Assembly (NCBI GenBank): GCA_002813895.1
Contig: CP024912.1
Location: 124,001-188,000, forward strand
DNA from: Cyanobacterium sp. HL-69
Lineage (GTDB): Bacteria > Cyanobacteriota > Cyanobacteriia > Cyanobacteriales > Cyanobacteriaceae
Direction: 5' to 3'
DNA length: 64,000 nt
A program made the position numbers and the translations under genes. Under the pieces are notes generated by a model. It did not search any database and was not told the DNA's origin. It saw only the letters and a program-made list of their open reading frames with translations. Within the stretch, counting starts at the first letter, position 1. Every line of letters starts with the position of its first letter. Positions 37,503 to 46,347 of the stretch are shown piece after piece.

Positions 37503-40169
37503 ATGGCATCAGAAACTGATTATCAAAAAAGATACGCTCAAGCACAAAACGCATATTTAGAGGGAAATTTGCCAGAGGCTCGTGATATTACCGATATTCT
37601 TGTTAATGATTACCCTAAAGATCCTGCTGTCTTATTACTTCAAGGTCATATTTGCTTACAACAAGATGAGCATGATAGTGCCAAAGCCAGTTATGAGAAG
37701 GTGTTGAAACTGAGCGATCGCCCCGACATCATCAATTTAGCCCATCAAGGTTTAGAACAAATCAACGAGCAAGAAAATAGCATTTATCCCATGGAACTAG
37801 AAGATCCCAACTTCGGAGATGAGGTAGAAGAGTTTGAAGAAGATGAAAGCGAAAACTGGACCAATAGTCTTTCCTTAGATAACCTAGACTGGGATCCCTC
37901 CGACTTAGAAGACGAAGAAATCGAAGATCCAACCTTACAACAAAACCCCTCCTTTACCAATAGTCGAGACAAAGTATCTAGTCACGAAAATAATCCCTTT
38001 GAAATCAGTGAAGATGATGATTTTGACGAGGAGGAGTTAACCGCCACCAACTTTGACTCCCTTTCTCAACCCTTTGATTTTGACCCCACCAACAGTACCG
38101 ATGACGATGACTTTGAATTTGGAGTAACCAATCTCAAAGATTTAGACGTTAATCTAAGCAGTTCGGACATTGATTATGACGACTTACCCCCTCTTAATCT
38201 CGATGAGGATGACGAATCAGATGATATAACAGGTAGCCCTACCTTTGTGGTATCTTCCGAAAATCAAGGAAACTCCCAAGAATCTGACCTAGTAGATTTA
38301 GAAGAAATGCTCACCAGCACGGGAGGAGACTTTCTCGATGATTTGAGTGATGATGATTATGGAGACTATAGTTCTGCCCTAGAACCTTTAACCACCCCGT
38401 CAGGTTCCTTTGCCACCAAAAATCAAACCAACTCCATGGATGAGGATGATGAGGATCAACCCTTAGCATTTGGAGATGACGAGAAATTTTTCCTTGCTCC
38501 CGATGATCTTGACGATATTCCTGACATTTCATCCGATAGTATCCCTTCCTCCATCTTTCCCCAACCTCAACAAGCCCAAGCCAATGATGGTTTTGATGAG
38601 GAAGACGAAAGCAGTAGTTTTACCTTTAACACCTCCGATCTCAATAGCATCGATTTAGGCGGCGAAGACGGCATCGGCACCAGTGCTTCTTTCTCTCCTT
38701 ACACAACCCCTGCTTACCAAGCTATGCCCTCGGAATTGGAGATTCATTCCAGCAAATTTGGTAAATATTACAACCTCTCAACTTTTAATAAGCAACTGTT
38801 CCACGGTTTACTCACGGGGGCAGTCTCTTTTATTGCGGTAATATTGATTACCTCTTTTCAGGGGGGGGCTGTGGAAGGAGAAAGACAAGGCTTGGGATGG
38901 GGAAATAAATTCATCCTTGGTTTATTAACAGGAGTAGCCGCCGGGGGGACTACGGCGGGGGCGGGTTTGGTGATGGCAAAACACGTGGAACGTTATACCA
39001 ACGATCTTCAAAACCAGTTTGATTCTATTTATCAGGGTAATTATGATGTGAAAACTAGCGTCTATTCCCAAGATGAATTCGGTACCCTCGCTTCTAGTTT
39101 TAATCACATGGCGAAAATGATTAAAATGACCACCACGGAAGCGAAAAAAAGAGCAGAGGATACGGAAAAGGCTAGGGAAGATTTCCAAAAACAAGTGGTT
39201 AAGTTCCTTGATGACGTAGAAGGTGCGGCACGGGGTGATTTGACGGTTCAAGCGGAGGTTACTTCTGATGTACTAGGGGCGGTGGCAGATGCTTTTAACT
39301 TAATCATCAAAAATGTTCGTACCATCGTAACTCAGGTAAAACAAGCAGCAATTCAGGTAAACAAGGGAAGTACCGATAGTGAAGTGTTTGCTCGTAGTCA
39401 GTCTAGTGACGCTTTGAGAATGGCGGAGGAGTTGGCGGTAACTCTTAACTCGGTACAGATGATGACCGACTCTATCCAAAGGGTGGCAGAAAATGCTCGA
39501 GAAGCCGAAGAGGTGGCCCGTTCTTCTAGTGTTACCGCCCTCAAGGGGGGGGATGCGGTAGAGCGCACCGTAGCTGGTATTTTACAGATTAGGGAGACGG
39601 TATCGGAAACCACTCGGAAGGTAAAAAGGTTGGCTGAGGCCTCCCAAAAGATCTCTACCATTGTGGCGGTAATCTCTAACATCGCTTCTCGTACTAACCT
39701 TTTGGCGCTTAATGCCTCGGTACAGGCGGCACGGGCAGGGGAAGCGGGTAGAGGTTTCTCCATCGTAGCGGCGGAGGTACGACAGTTGGCGGATAGATCA
39801 GCTAAATCTTTGCAGGAAATTGAGCAGATTGTATTACAAATTCAAACGGAAACTGGCTCGGTAATGACGGCTATGGAGGAGGGGATACAACAGGTAATGG
39901 ATGTTACCCGCCGTTCGGAAGATGCAAAACGTTCTCTTGAGGATATTATTCAGGTTGCTAACCGTATTGATGCTTTGGTGCGATCGATTACGGCGGATAC
40001 CGATGAGCAACGGGAAAATTCTAAAGGGGTGGCAAAGGTTATGCAGAATGTGGAGTTAACGGCGCAGGAAACCTCTCAAGAGTCTCAACGGGTGGCGGGT
40101 TCTTTACAGAATTTAGTTACCATTGCTAGGGATTTAATTGCCTCTGTGGATATGTTTAAGGTTGAGTAG
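37503..40169 (+). CDS. pilJ: Methyl-accepting taxis protein, PilJ-like
   Basis: An 888-residue chemoreceptor of unusual layout. Residues 1-85 look TPR-like (AYLEGNLPEARDITDILVNDYP, then LLLQGHICLQQDEHDSAKASYEKVL). Residues about 90-400 are very acidic, Asp/Glu/Ser rich, and probably disordered. Two membrane segments follow at about 428-450 and 463-487 with almost no periplasmic loop, then HAMP domains (about 490-620) and the MCP signalling domain (about 640-885) with the hairpin IASRTNLLALNASVQAARAGEAGRGFSIVAAEVRQLADRS. The sensor input is therefore likely cytoplasmic or in the membrane. Synechocystis PilJ has a comparable design. Confidence 0.92.
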   Translation: MASETDYQKRYAQAQNAYLEGNLPEARDITDILVNDYPKDPAVLLLQGHICLQQDEHDSAKASYEKVLKLSDRPDIINLAHQGLEQINEQENSIYPMELEDPNFGDEVEEFEEDESENWTNSLSLDNLDWDPSDLEDEEIEDPTLQQNPSFTNSRDKVSSHENNPFEISEDDDFDEEELTATNFDSLSQPFDFDPTNSTDDDDFEFGVTNLKDLDVNLSSSDIDYDDLPPLNLDEDDESDDITGSPTFVVSSENQGNSQESDLVDLEEMLTSTGGDFLDDLSDDDYGDYSSALEPLTTPSGSFATKNQTNSMDEDDEDQPLAFGDDEKFFLAPDDLDDIPDISSDSIPSSIFPQPQQAQANDGFDEEDESSSFTFNTSDLNSIDLGGEDGIGTSASFSPYTTPAYQAMPSELEIHSSKFGKYYNLSTFNKQLFHGLLTGAVSFIAVILITSFQGGAVEGERQGLGWGNKFILGLLTGVAAGGTTAGAGLVMAKHVERYTNDLQNQFDSIYQGNYDVKTSVYSQDEFGTLASSFNHMAKMIKMTTTEAKKRAEDTEKAREDFQKQVVKFLDDVEGAARGDLTVQAEVTSDVLGAVADAFNLIIKNVRTIVTQVKQAAIQVNKGSTDSEVFARSQSSDALRMAEELAVTLNSVQMMTDSIQRVAENAREAEEVARSSSVTALKGGDAVERTVAGILQIRETVSETTRKVKRLAEASQKISTIVAVISNIASRTNLLALNASVQAARAGEAGRGFSIVAAEVRQLADRSAKSLQEIEQIVLQIQTETGSVMTAMEEGIQQVMDVTRRSEDAKRSLEDIIQVANRIDALVRSITADTDEQRENSKGVAKVMQNVELTAQETSQESQRVAGSLQNLVTIARDLIASVDMFKVE

Positions 40170-40178
40170 TAAGGGAGC

Positions 40179-40631
40179 ATGGATAAAAAGCAAAGATCAG
40201 CTTATTCTCAAGGAGGTTTTTTTGCTCAGACCTATTATGGTTTATTGGGTTTACATCCTTCTGCTTCGGTGGTGGAAATTCGTCGTGCTTATCGGGAGTT
40301 GAGTAAGTTTTATCATCCTGATACCACTTCTTTACCCCTTGAGGAGGCTAAAACAAAATTTCAATGTTTAAATGAAGCCTATGGAGTATTAGCTAGTCCT
40401 GAGAGGCGATCGCTCTATGACCTACAAATAGGTTACTCCCGTTGGAATGTAATTCAATCCCCCCTTAATTTTTATCAAGATGATCAAGAGGAAGATTATA
40501 AAAGTTCCGCCTACCTAGATCCTACCGATAGACCTTTATCATCAGGGGAATTATTTGCCCTCTTACTTATGGGTATCACTCTTCTTGCTTGTCTTATCCT
40601 CGCATTATCCCTCGCTTGGCTAAGGGGCTGA
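40179..40631 (+). CDS. Membrane-anchored J-domain protein
   Basis: A 150-residue protein with an N-terminal J domain (about 18-85): YYGLLGLHPSASVVEIRRAYRELSKFYHPD with the HPD motif at 46-48 needed to stimulate DnaK. A hydrophobic C-terminal anchor lies at about 127-147. There is no G/F or zinc-finger region, so it is a class III J-protein. It starts 9 bases after pilJ, where a CheA-type kinase gene might be expected, and is likely co-transcribed with it. Confidence 0.88.
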   Translation: MDKKQRSAYSQGGFFAQTYYGLLGLHPSASVVEIRRAYRELSKFYHPDTTSLPLEEAKTKFQCLNEAYGVLASPERRSLYDLQIGYSRWNVIQSPLNFYQDDQEEDYKSSAYLDPTDRPLSSGELFALLLMGITLLACLILALSLAWLRG

Positions 40632-40682
40632 CTTTTTTTTGGTAAAATTGTGGTGCAATAAATTCTAATTATATCGATAAAC

Positions 40683-40955
40683 ATGGCTTCACTATCACCC
40701 ACTAGCCCCCTTTATAGTTACCCCCTACCTGCGATCGAAGACTGGTTAAAATCCATGGGATGTCAACAAAATACTCAACAACTAAATTGCTGGTATCTAA
40801 GCAAAGAACACTGGGAAGCAGAAATAACCCTTGAAACCGAAGACATTAACATTAACTACCTCCAAGCAGGAGCCGATGGCACAGACATCAAAAGAGCATT
40901 TCGTTACTCCCTTTCCCGACAAGATATAGAAGACGCTATTTTTTCAGGACCCTAG
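40683..40955 (+). CDS. DUF3143-family protein
   Basis: A 90-residue small soluble protein. Segments SPLYSYPLPAIEDWLKSMGCQQ, WYLSKEHWEAEITLETEDININYL and RAFRYSLSRQDIEDAIFSGP match the cyanobacterial DUF3143 family of unknown function. It is 51 bp from the J-protein gene on the same strand. In other cyanobacteria, as I recall, this family is often next to a J-domain gene, which would suggest a functional link. Confidence 0.85.
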   Translation: MASLSPTSPLYSYPLPAIEDWLKSMGCQQNTQQLNCWYLSKEHWEAEITLETEDININYLQAGADGTDIKRAFRYSLSRQDIEDAIFSGP

Positions 40956-41117
40956 TTAGGTTTTAGGATAATATTTATTCAAAATAAATAATATCTTAAT
41001 TTTCTGTTTGCCTTATTGTGTGGGGTAGGGAAGCAATATATTTTGTATAAAAACAATACATATACCACATCCCTACGGTATTTTGTAATAGGATTTTTCA
41101 ACTATTGAGAGAGTTGA

Positions 41118-41234
41118 TTAGGCCTCTGCTTCAATTTGTAAAAATAATAGTGCCATAACCACTGCAGGCATAACTAAACCAACAGCAGGAACTAAAATAG
41201 ATGGTAAGAAAGAAGCTGCGTATTCTCCAAGCAT
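41118..41234 (-). CDS. psaI: Photosystem I subunit VIII
   Basis: A 38-residue peptide too short for routine prediction. Its sequence [20 protein letters not shown] begins the typical PsaI pattern: a lumenal or stromal short N-terminus, a single hydrophobic span (about 9-32), then LFLQIEAEA. PsaI contacts PsaL and supports PSI trimers. Unlike the common psaI-psaL tandem, here it is divergent from psaL, with 185 bp between the two starts. Confidence 0.95.
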   Translation of the reverse strand: MLGEYAASFLPSILVPAVGLVMPAVVMALLFLQIEAEA

Positions 41235-41419
41235 GATTGTTATTATCCTTATGCTAAACAATAAAATTAACTACCATGGATATTACAGCGAACCTAAGCA
41301 AAAAGGGGCGAAATATAAAGATTCTTAACAAAAAAACTTTGAGAATCAAATCTCAAGTTAGAGTAAGCTACAAACAACAATTTTTGTAAAAAAAATATAA
41401 GGAGCTTGAATAAAAGTCC

Positions 41420-41905
41420 ATGAGTACTAACGTAGTTCATTCTGGTGGCGATCCTCAAGTAGGAAATCTTAGCACTCCTATCAACGGATCTGGTTTTACA
41501 AAAGCATTTATTAACGGTTTACCTGCTTATCGCAAAGGTTTATCCCCCAATCGTCGTGGCTTAGAAATTGGCATGGCCCATGGTTATTTTCTTTATGGAC
41601 CTTTTGCATTACTAGGACCCTTAAGAGATACAGATTTTGGAGCTCAGGCAGGTTTACTCGCAACCATTGGCTTAGTTGCCATCTTAACAATTTGTTTATC
41701 TATTTATAGTGCAGTGGGTGTTGGTAAACCTACTGAAACCTTGACCACTCCTCAAGTTCCCGCCGAATTGGCTACTAAGGAAGGTTGGAGCGAGTTTGCT
41801 TCTGGATTCCTTCTTGGTGCTTCTGGTGGTGCTTTCTTTGCTTTCTTCCTTTGCCAAACCTCTTACTTACAGCCTTTAATTGAAGCGGCCAAAAATGTTT
41901 GGTAA
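41420..41905 (+). CDS. psaL: Photosystem I reaction centre subunit XI
   Basis: A 161-residue membrane subunit at the PSI trimer centre. NGLPAYRKGLSPNRRGLEIGMAHGYFLYGPFALLGPLRDTD contains the chlorophyll-ligand region and first membrane span. Two more spans follow at about 85-107 and 130-152. Good GGAG ribosome site 12-15 bases before the ATG. Divergent from psaI, so the two presumably share a regulatory region. A terminator follows. Confidence 0.97.
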   Translation: MSTNVVHSGGDPQVGNLSTPINGSGFTKAFINGLPAYRKGLSPNRRGLEIGMAHGYFLYGPFALLGPLRDTDFGAQAGLLATIGLVAILTICLSIYSAVGVGKPTETLTTPQVPAELATKEGWSEFASGFLLGASGGAFFAFFLCQTSYLQPLIEAAKNVW

Positions 41906-41951
41906 TTTTTAAGTTTCTCTTAATTGTCAGGAAGAAATTAAAATTCATCAG

Positions 41952-41981
41952 GCAAGGGGATACATTTCCTCTTGCTTTTTT
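41952..41981 (+). terminator. Rho-independent terminator after psaL
   Basis: GCAAGGGGA (41952-41960) pairs with TCCTCTTGC (41967-41975), allowing one G-U pair, followed by six T residues. Confidence 0.85.
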
Positions 41982-42073
41982 GGTGGCTTACAACTGATAC
42001 TGGATTTCTAAAAAGTATATTAATAAAACGAACAATGAGCTTAAGCCCATTGTCAATAAAAAATTAACTAAAA

Positions 42074-42087
42074 CAACAAAAATGTTG
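42074..42087. promoter_or_regulatory. SufR-type operator, distal site
   Basis: CAACAAAAATGTTG fits CAAC-N6-GTTG, the inverted repeat bound by the Fe-S repressor SufR in cyanobacteria. The flanking AA and TT extend the dyad. It lies 81 bases before the sufB start and 40 bases from a second identical core. Confidence 0.88.
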
Positions 42088-42113
42088 TTTAAATGTCCTA
42101 AAATAGACTTTAG

Positions 42114-42127
42114 CAACAAAAATGTTG
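42114..42127. promoter_or_regulatory. SufR-type operator, proximal site
   Basis: Same core, CAACAAAAATGTTG, 40 bases (about four helical turns) downstream of the distal site. It abuts a -10-like TATATAA at about 42134, so a bound repressor would block RNA polymerase at the sufB promoter. Confidence 0.88.
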
Positions 42128-42167
42128 TTAAACTATATAAGTAGTCAGTCTATAAAAACTAATTAAC

Positions 42168-43607
42168 ATGAGTGCCACTGTAAAAACTTTAGTCAATCAA
42201 CCTTATAAATACGGATTTATCACTGATATTGAATCTGATAGTATTCCCAAAGGATTAAGTGAAGAAGTCGTTAGGTTAATTTCTGCCAAGAAAAACGAAC
42301 CTGAATTCATGTTGGAATTTCGCCTCAAAGCCTATCGCCAATGGTTGAAAATGACTGAACCACAGTGGGCTCATGTGGGCTATCCTAAAATTGACTATCA
42401 AAATATTATTTACTATTCTGCTCCAAAACAGGGTAAAGAAAAGCTTAAAAGTTTGGATGATGTCGATCCTACTTTGCTAGATACCTTTGAAAAATTAGGT
42501 ATTCCCCTATCAGAGCAAAAAAGATTGAGCAATGTTGCCGTTGATGCTATTTTTGATAGCGTTTCTATTGGTACTACCTTCAAGGAAAAATTAGCAGAAG
42601 ATGGGGTTATTTTTTGTTCTATATCTGAAGCACTACAAGACCATCCTGATTTAGTTCAAAAATACTTGGGTACTGTTGTACCTACCGCTGATAACTTTTT
42701 CGCGGCTCTCAATTCCGCTGTATTTAGTGATGGTTCTTTTGTTTTTATTCCTAAAGGGGTAAAATGTCCCATGGAATTATCTACCTATTTCCGCATCAAT
42801 AACGGAGATACAGGACAATTCGAGCGCACCTTAATTGTAGCAGAAAAGGGGGCATCAGTAAGTTATTTAGAAGGGTGTACCGCCCCCATGTACGACAGTA
42901 ACCAACTCCATGCCGCCGTAGTAGAATTAGTCGCCCTTGACAATGCAGACATCAAATATTCCACCGTCCAAAACTGGTTTGCCGGGGATGAAAAAGGCAA
43001 AGGGGGTATTTATAACTTTGTAACCAAACGGGGATTATGTAAAGGAGTTAACTCCAAAATCTCTTGGACTCAAGTAGAAACTGGCTCGGCGATTACTTGG
43101 AAATATCCCAGTTGTGTATTAGTAGGCGATAACTCCGTTGGCGAATTTTACTCCATTGCCCTTACCAACAATATGCAACAGGCAGATACAGGTACAAAAA
43201 TGGTTCATATCGGCAAAAATACCCGTAGCACCATCATCTCTAAAGGTATCTCCGCGGGAAACTCCAAAAATAGTTACCGTGGCTTAGTAAAAATGGGTAA
43301 CAAAGCCAAAGGTGCAAGAAACTACTCTCAATGTGATTCCATGCTTATTGGTGACAATGCCGAAGCCAATACTTTCCCTTACATTCAGGTAGATAATAAT
43401 ACCGCAAGATTAGAGCATGAAGCCTCTACCTCCAAAATTGGAGAAGATCAACTGTTCTATTTTGCTCAAAGGGGTATTTCCGAAGAAGATGCTATCTCGA
43501 TGTTGGTGAGTGGTTTTTGTAAAGATGTACTCAATGAATTACCCATGGAATTTGCCGCTGAAGCTGATAAATTATTAAGCCTCAAATTAGAAGGCACAGT
43601 GGGTTAA
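42168..43607 (+). CDS. sufB: Fe-S cluster assembly scaffold SufB
   Basis: Part of the SufBCD scaffold that builds Fe-S clusters, important for photosystem I. The 479-residue protein has family-typical segments [55 protein letters not shown] and [27 protein letters not shown]. It is normally followed by sufC, sufD and sufS in cyanobacteria. Here an unrelated minus-strand gene follows, and sufR, usually divergent from sufB, is not adjacent. Two SufR-type sites remain upstream. Confidence 0.97.
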   Translation: MSATVKTLVNQPYKYGFITDIESDSIPKGLSEEVVRLISAKKNEPEFMLEFRLKAYRQWLKMTEPQWAHVGYPKIDYQNIIYYSAPKQGKEKLKSLDDVDPTLLDTFEKLGIPLSEQKRLSNVAVDAIFDSVSIGTTFKEKLAEDGVIFCSISEALQDHPDLVQKYLGTVVPTADNFFAALNSAVFSDGSFVFIPKGVKCPMELSTYFRINNGDTGQFERTLIVAEKGASVSYLEGCTAPMYDSNQLHAAVVELVALDNADIKYSTVQNWFAGDEKGKGGIYNFVTKRGLCKGVNSKISWTQVETGSAITWKYPSCVLVGDNSVGEFYSIALTNNMQQADTGTKMVHIGKNTRSTIISKGISAGNSKNSYRGLVKMGNKAKGARNYSQCDSMLIGDNAEANTFPYIQVDNNTARLEHEASTSKIGEDQLFYFAQRGISEEDAISMLVSGFCKDVLNELPMEFAAEADKLLSLKLEGTVG

Positions 43608-43768
43608 TCTTTCCACAAATCATAATGGTGGGCAATGCCCACCCTACAAAATAATTGAGAATGAATAGTTAAGAATAAAACTTTCAAATTTGAAAGTAAA
43701 GTCTTATTTATCATTTATTGGCAATGGGCTTAAGCCCATTGTTTCTTTTATTCGTATATTTTTCTTTA

Positions 43769-44548
43769 CTATTCAACCCTTACCCTTTGGGTAATCATAG
43801 TTGTGCCATCTTCACGGATAAAAATAGCAGAGTACCAATGATCTCCTTCCCTGATGGTAACTCGTTTGAAGATTCCCCCGGCGGATAGGGCATCTAATTC
43901 CATGGGTTGTGGATTCGTAAATAAAGCGGGATTTACTCGTTCTTCTTTTACCCCTCCTAATATTAAACCATTACCGATGGGATCTTCTACGATCGCATCT
44001 AAATCGAATGCTTGACCTGATCTAACTGTTTGAGGTAATCTGAAAGTAATTTCAGGGGGATTTTCTCCTGTAGTAACACGGGTTTTTTCCGTTAGAATTT
44101 CTTGGGAAATTAGTTGTTGATTTTCAAAAGTTTGAAGGGCTGTAATTTCGGAAACCATATTGACAGTCTCCCCATTTTCTTGTTTGCTACCTTCTACAGT
44201 GGTGGTAGTGTTGAGAATTAACTGTGTTTGATTTTGTTCGCTGGAGTTGATGGTGGTAGTGTATTTCAGATTCGGATAGGTATTCCAAAGCTGTGCAAGG
44301 GAACTTAAAAAAGTCTCATTATCTAAGCCATCTTCGTTGCTGAATTGAGGAGAAATATACTGCTGTAAAGTTTCTATGTCTTGATTATTACTAGCAACAT
44401 CAATTCTGGTAATAAGTTCGATGATTTCTGTATTAGTGTTATTTTGTGCCGTAGCGGGGTTATGTTTCTGTAGGGAAAAATAAAAACTAACAATAAATAA
44501 CAAGGAAAAGTTTAATATTCTTTTTATTTTTTTCTTTCTTTTAATCAT
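43769..44548 (-). CDS. Exported protein of unknown function with an NTF2-like region
   Basis: A 259-residue protein with a basic N-terminus and hydrophobic core (KRILNFSLLFIVSFYFSL) ending near ATAQN, typical of a Sec signal peptide with cleavage after the AxA at about 32-34. Residues 38-150 (IIELITRIDVASNNQDIETLQQYISPQF) resemble an SnoaL/NTF2-like fold in pattern only. The C-terminal part (about 160-259) is beta-rich with DHWYSAIFIREDGTTMI. I recognise no named family. It converges on sufB. Confidence 0.8.
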   Translation of the reverse strand: MIKRKKKIKRILNFSLLFIVSFYFSLQKHNPATAQNNTNTEIIELITRIDVASNNQDIETLQQYISPQFSNEDGLDNETFLSSLAQLWNTYPNLKYTTTINSSEQNQTQLILNTTTTVEGSKQENGETVNMVSEITALQTFENQQLISQEILTEKTRVTTGENPPEITFRLPQTVRSGQAFDLDAIVEDPIGNGLILGGVKEERVNPALFTNPQPMELDALSAGGIFKRVTIREGDHWYSAIFIREDGTTMITQRVRVE

Positions 44549-45115
44549 TATCTGATTTTATTTGATTGATACTTCATAGTGATGACAATAATTATAACAA
44601 TCAAAACCTTGACTATTTAAGATGAGTTGAAAAAATGCTTTTTTTGGAAGTGTTGGTGATAATCAGGGATTCAAAATATTATCACCATTCCCTATTACCC
44701 ACTTAAACTAAAAATAATATCTAAATTTAGTAATGAACTTTCGTCAAATATCTGTAATTTTACGTGTTTAACTGTTTTTTTACTCAGGAAAAATCTCTTT
44801 GGTATTCTAAGTAAGTAGGCATAATTAAATCGATTTAGGCAAGGGGTTTAAACCCCTTGTTCATAAGAGTCTTAATAAAATAAGAGCTATAATTAATTTC
44901 GCCAACCTACTTATCTATTATTTGTAGTATGTATAATTATTTTATATTATTTTAATGTTTTAATAATTGCTAATTATTTCTAAAATATGAGCCAATACAG
45001 TGAGTACTTTTACTTAATAATAAAGGAGAAATATTACATTTAATAAACAAAGGTGTTTTTACTAAAAAAGTTTTGATAATTTAGATAAAGAGTGAATGAA
45101 CAAAGACGATTAAAA
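44549..45115. other. Intergenic region with the second MITE-like copy
   Basis: About 570 bp between two divergent genes. Besides the 102-bp element at 44812-44913, it is AT-rich with no further gene or RNA that I recognise. Confidence 0.6.
44812..44913 (-). repeat. 102-bp MITE-like element, copy 2
   Basis: Reverse-complement copy of the element at 18527-18628, with the same length, the same TAAGTAGG/CCTACTTA ends and the palindrome CAAGGGGTTTAAACCCCTTG at 44840-44859. About two mismatches by eye in 102 bases. Confidence 0.82.
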
Positions 45116-45430
45116 ATGATCAAACATTTTTCAGAAGATTGGATTAAAGAATGGTGTAACGAAAATGGTTGGACGGACTTATTTTTAAATCGCCGAGATT
45201 ACTGGGCTTTTCCTCCTAATGGGGTAATGCCTTTACCTATTCCGAGGGAGATATTATTAGATATTAAGGCAGAAAAAGGATTTTCTGATCAAGAAAAAAT
45301 TTGGGTATCTGCTACTTTAATTGTTAGTCTTCTGGGGGTTATATTTAGCTATTGGTTAAATTCTCCGATGCCTTTAGTTTTTGCTTTTGCTTTTTGTGCC
45401 ATGGTAGTGGGAAATTTTGACATTGATTAG
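45116..45430 (+). CDS. Small membrane protein of unknown function
   Basis: A 104-residue protein from the ATG at 45116; an upstream GTG at 45092 would add eight residues. The hydrophilic N-terminal half contains aromatic motifs SEDWIKEWCNENGWTDLF and RRDYWAFPPNGVMPLPIP. Two membrane segments follow (about 68-85 and 89-104), separated only by a short loop. The pattern looks conserved in cyanobacteria but I cannot name it. Confidence 0.75.
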   Translation: MIKHFSEDWIKEWCNENGWTDLFLNRRDYWAFPPNGVMPLPIPREILLDIKAEKGFSDQEKIWVSATLIVSLLGVIFSYWLNSPMPLVFAFAFCAMVVGNFDID

Positions 45431-45604
45431 ATAATTATTTTTTACATTGTTGAGTTTAGAGATAATTTTTCGGGGGTTGCTTAATACTCAAATATTATTA
45501 AACTATCATAAACATTCAATATCTTATGATATTGTTACGATCGCCCCTTATCCACCTAAACTAAAAATAAGATCTAAATTCAGCAATACCATTTTTCTTT
45601 TAGA

Positions 45605-46267
45605 ATGACTGACCAAACCATTAACCTAAGTCCTGAGCTATATAGTTATTTGTTGTCTGTATCTTTGAGGGAAAATCCCGTTTTAGGGGAGTTGCGAAAG
45701 GAAATGAAAAGTCATCCTGTGGGTAGGATGCAAATTTGCCCCGAACAAGGGCAGTTTATGGCTTTATTATTAAAGTTGATGGGTGCAAGGAAGGTATTAG
45801 AAATAGGGGTTTTTACGGGTTATAGTTCAACCATTATGGCTTTGGCTTTGCCTGACGATGGTAAGTTGATTGGTTGTGATAGTTGTAAGGCGGATACGGA
45901 CATTGCTAGGAAGTATTGGCGTAAGGCAGGAGTGGAGGATAAAATTGAGCTTTTTTTGGCTCCTGCGCTAGATACCCTTAATGATTTAATAGAGCAGGGG
46001 GAAAAGGAAACTTTTGATTTTTGTTTTATTGATGCAGATAAGAGTAATTATCTTAATTATTATGAAAAGTGTCTGTGGTTGGTGCGTAGAGGGGGGCTAA
46101 TGGCGATCGATAATGTGCTTTGGTATGGTAGGGTTGCAGACAAAAATATTGATGATAAAAGGACAAACAAAATTAGGGAATTTAATCAATTTTTAAAGGA
46201 AGATGATCGTATTGATCTTAGTTTAATTCCCATCGGAGATGGTTTAACATTGGCTCGTAAAAAATAA
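45605..46267 (+). CDS. SAM-dependent O-methyltransferase (CCoAOMT-like, family 3)
   Basis: A 220-residue class I methyltransferase. SAM-binding motif I is VLEIGVFTGYSSTIMALALP, the metal-site aspartate lies in FCFIDADKSNYLNYYEKCL, and the DNVLWYGRVAD segment contributes the second ligand. These are typical of the small, cation-dependent OMT family that methylates catechol-type phenols. In cyanobacteria its substrate is unknown. It is monocistronic by position. Confidence 0.92.
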   Translation: MTDQTINLSPELYSYLLSVSLRENPVLGELRKEMKSHPVGRMQICPEQGQFMALLLKLMGARKVLEIGVFTGYSSTIMALALPDDGKLIGCDSCKADTDIARKYWRKAGVEDKIELFLAPALDTLNDLIEQGEKETFDFCFIDADKSNYLNYYEKCLWLVRRGGLMAIDNVLWYGRVADKNIDDKRTNKIREFNQFLKEDDRIDLSLIPIGDGLTLARKK

Positions 46268-46347
46268 TTGGGCGTTGCTGATTTTAGATATAGTTTCTCA
46301 TTTAAGCAGAGAATAGGGAACAAAAAATGCCAATAATTTTATATTTT

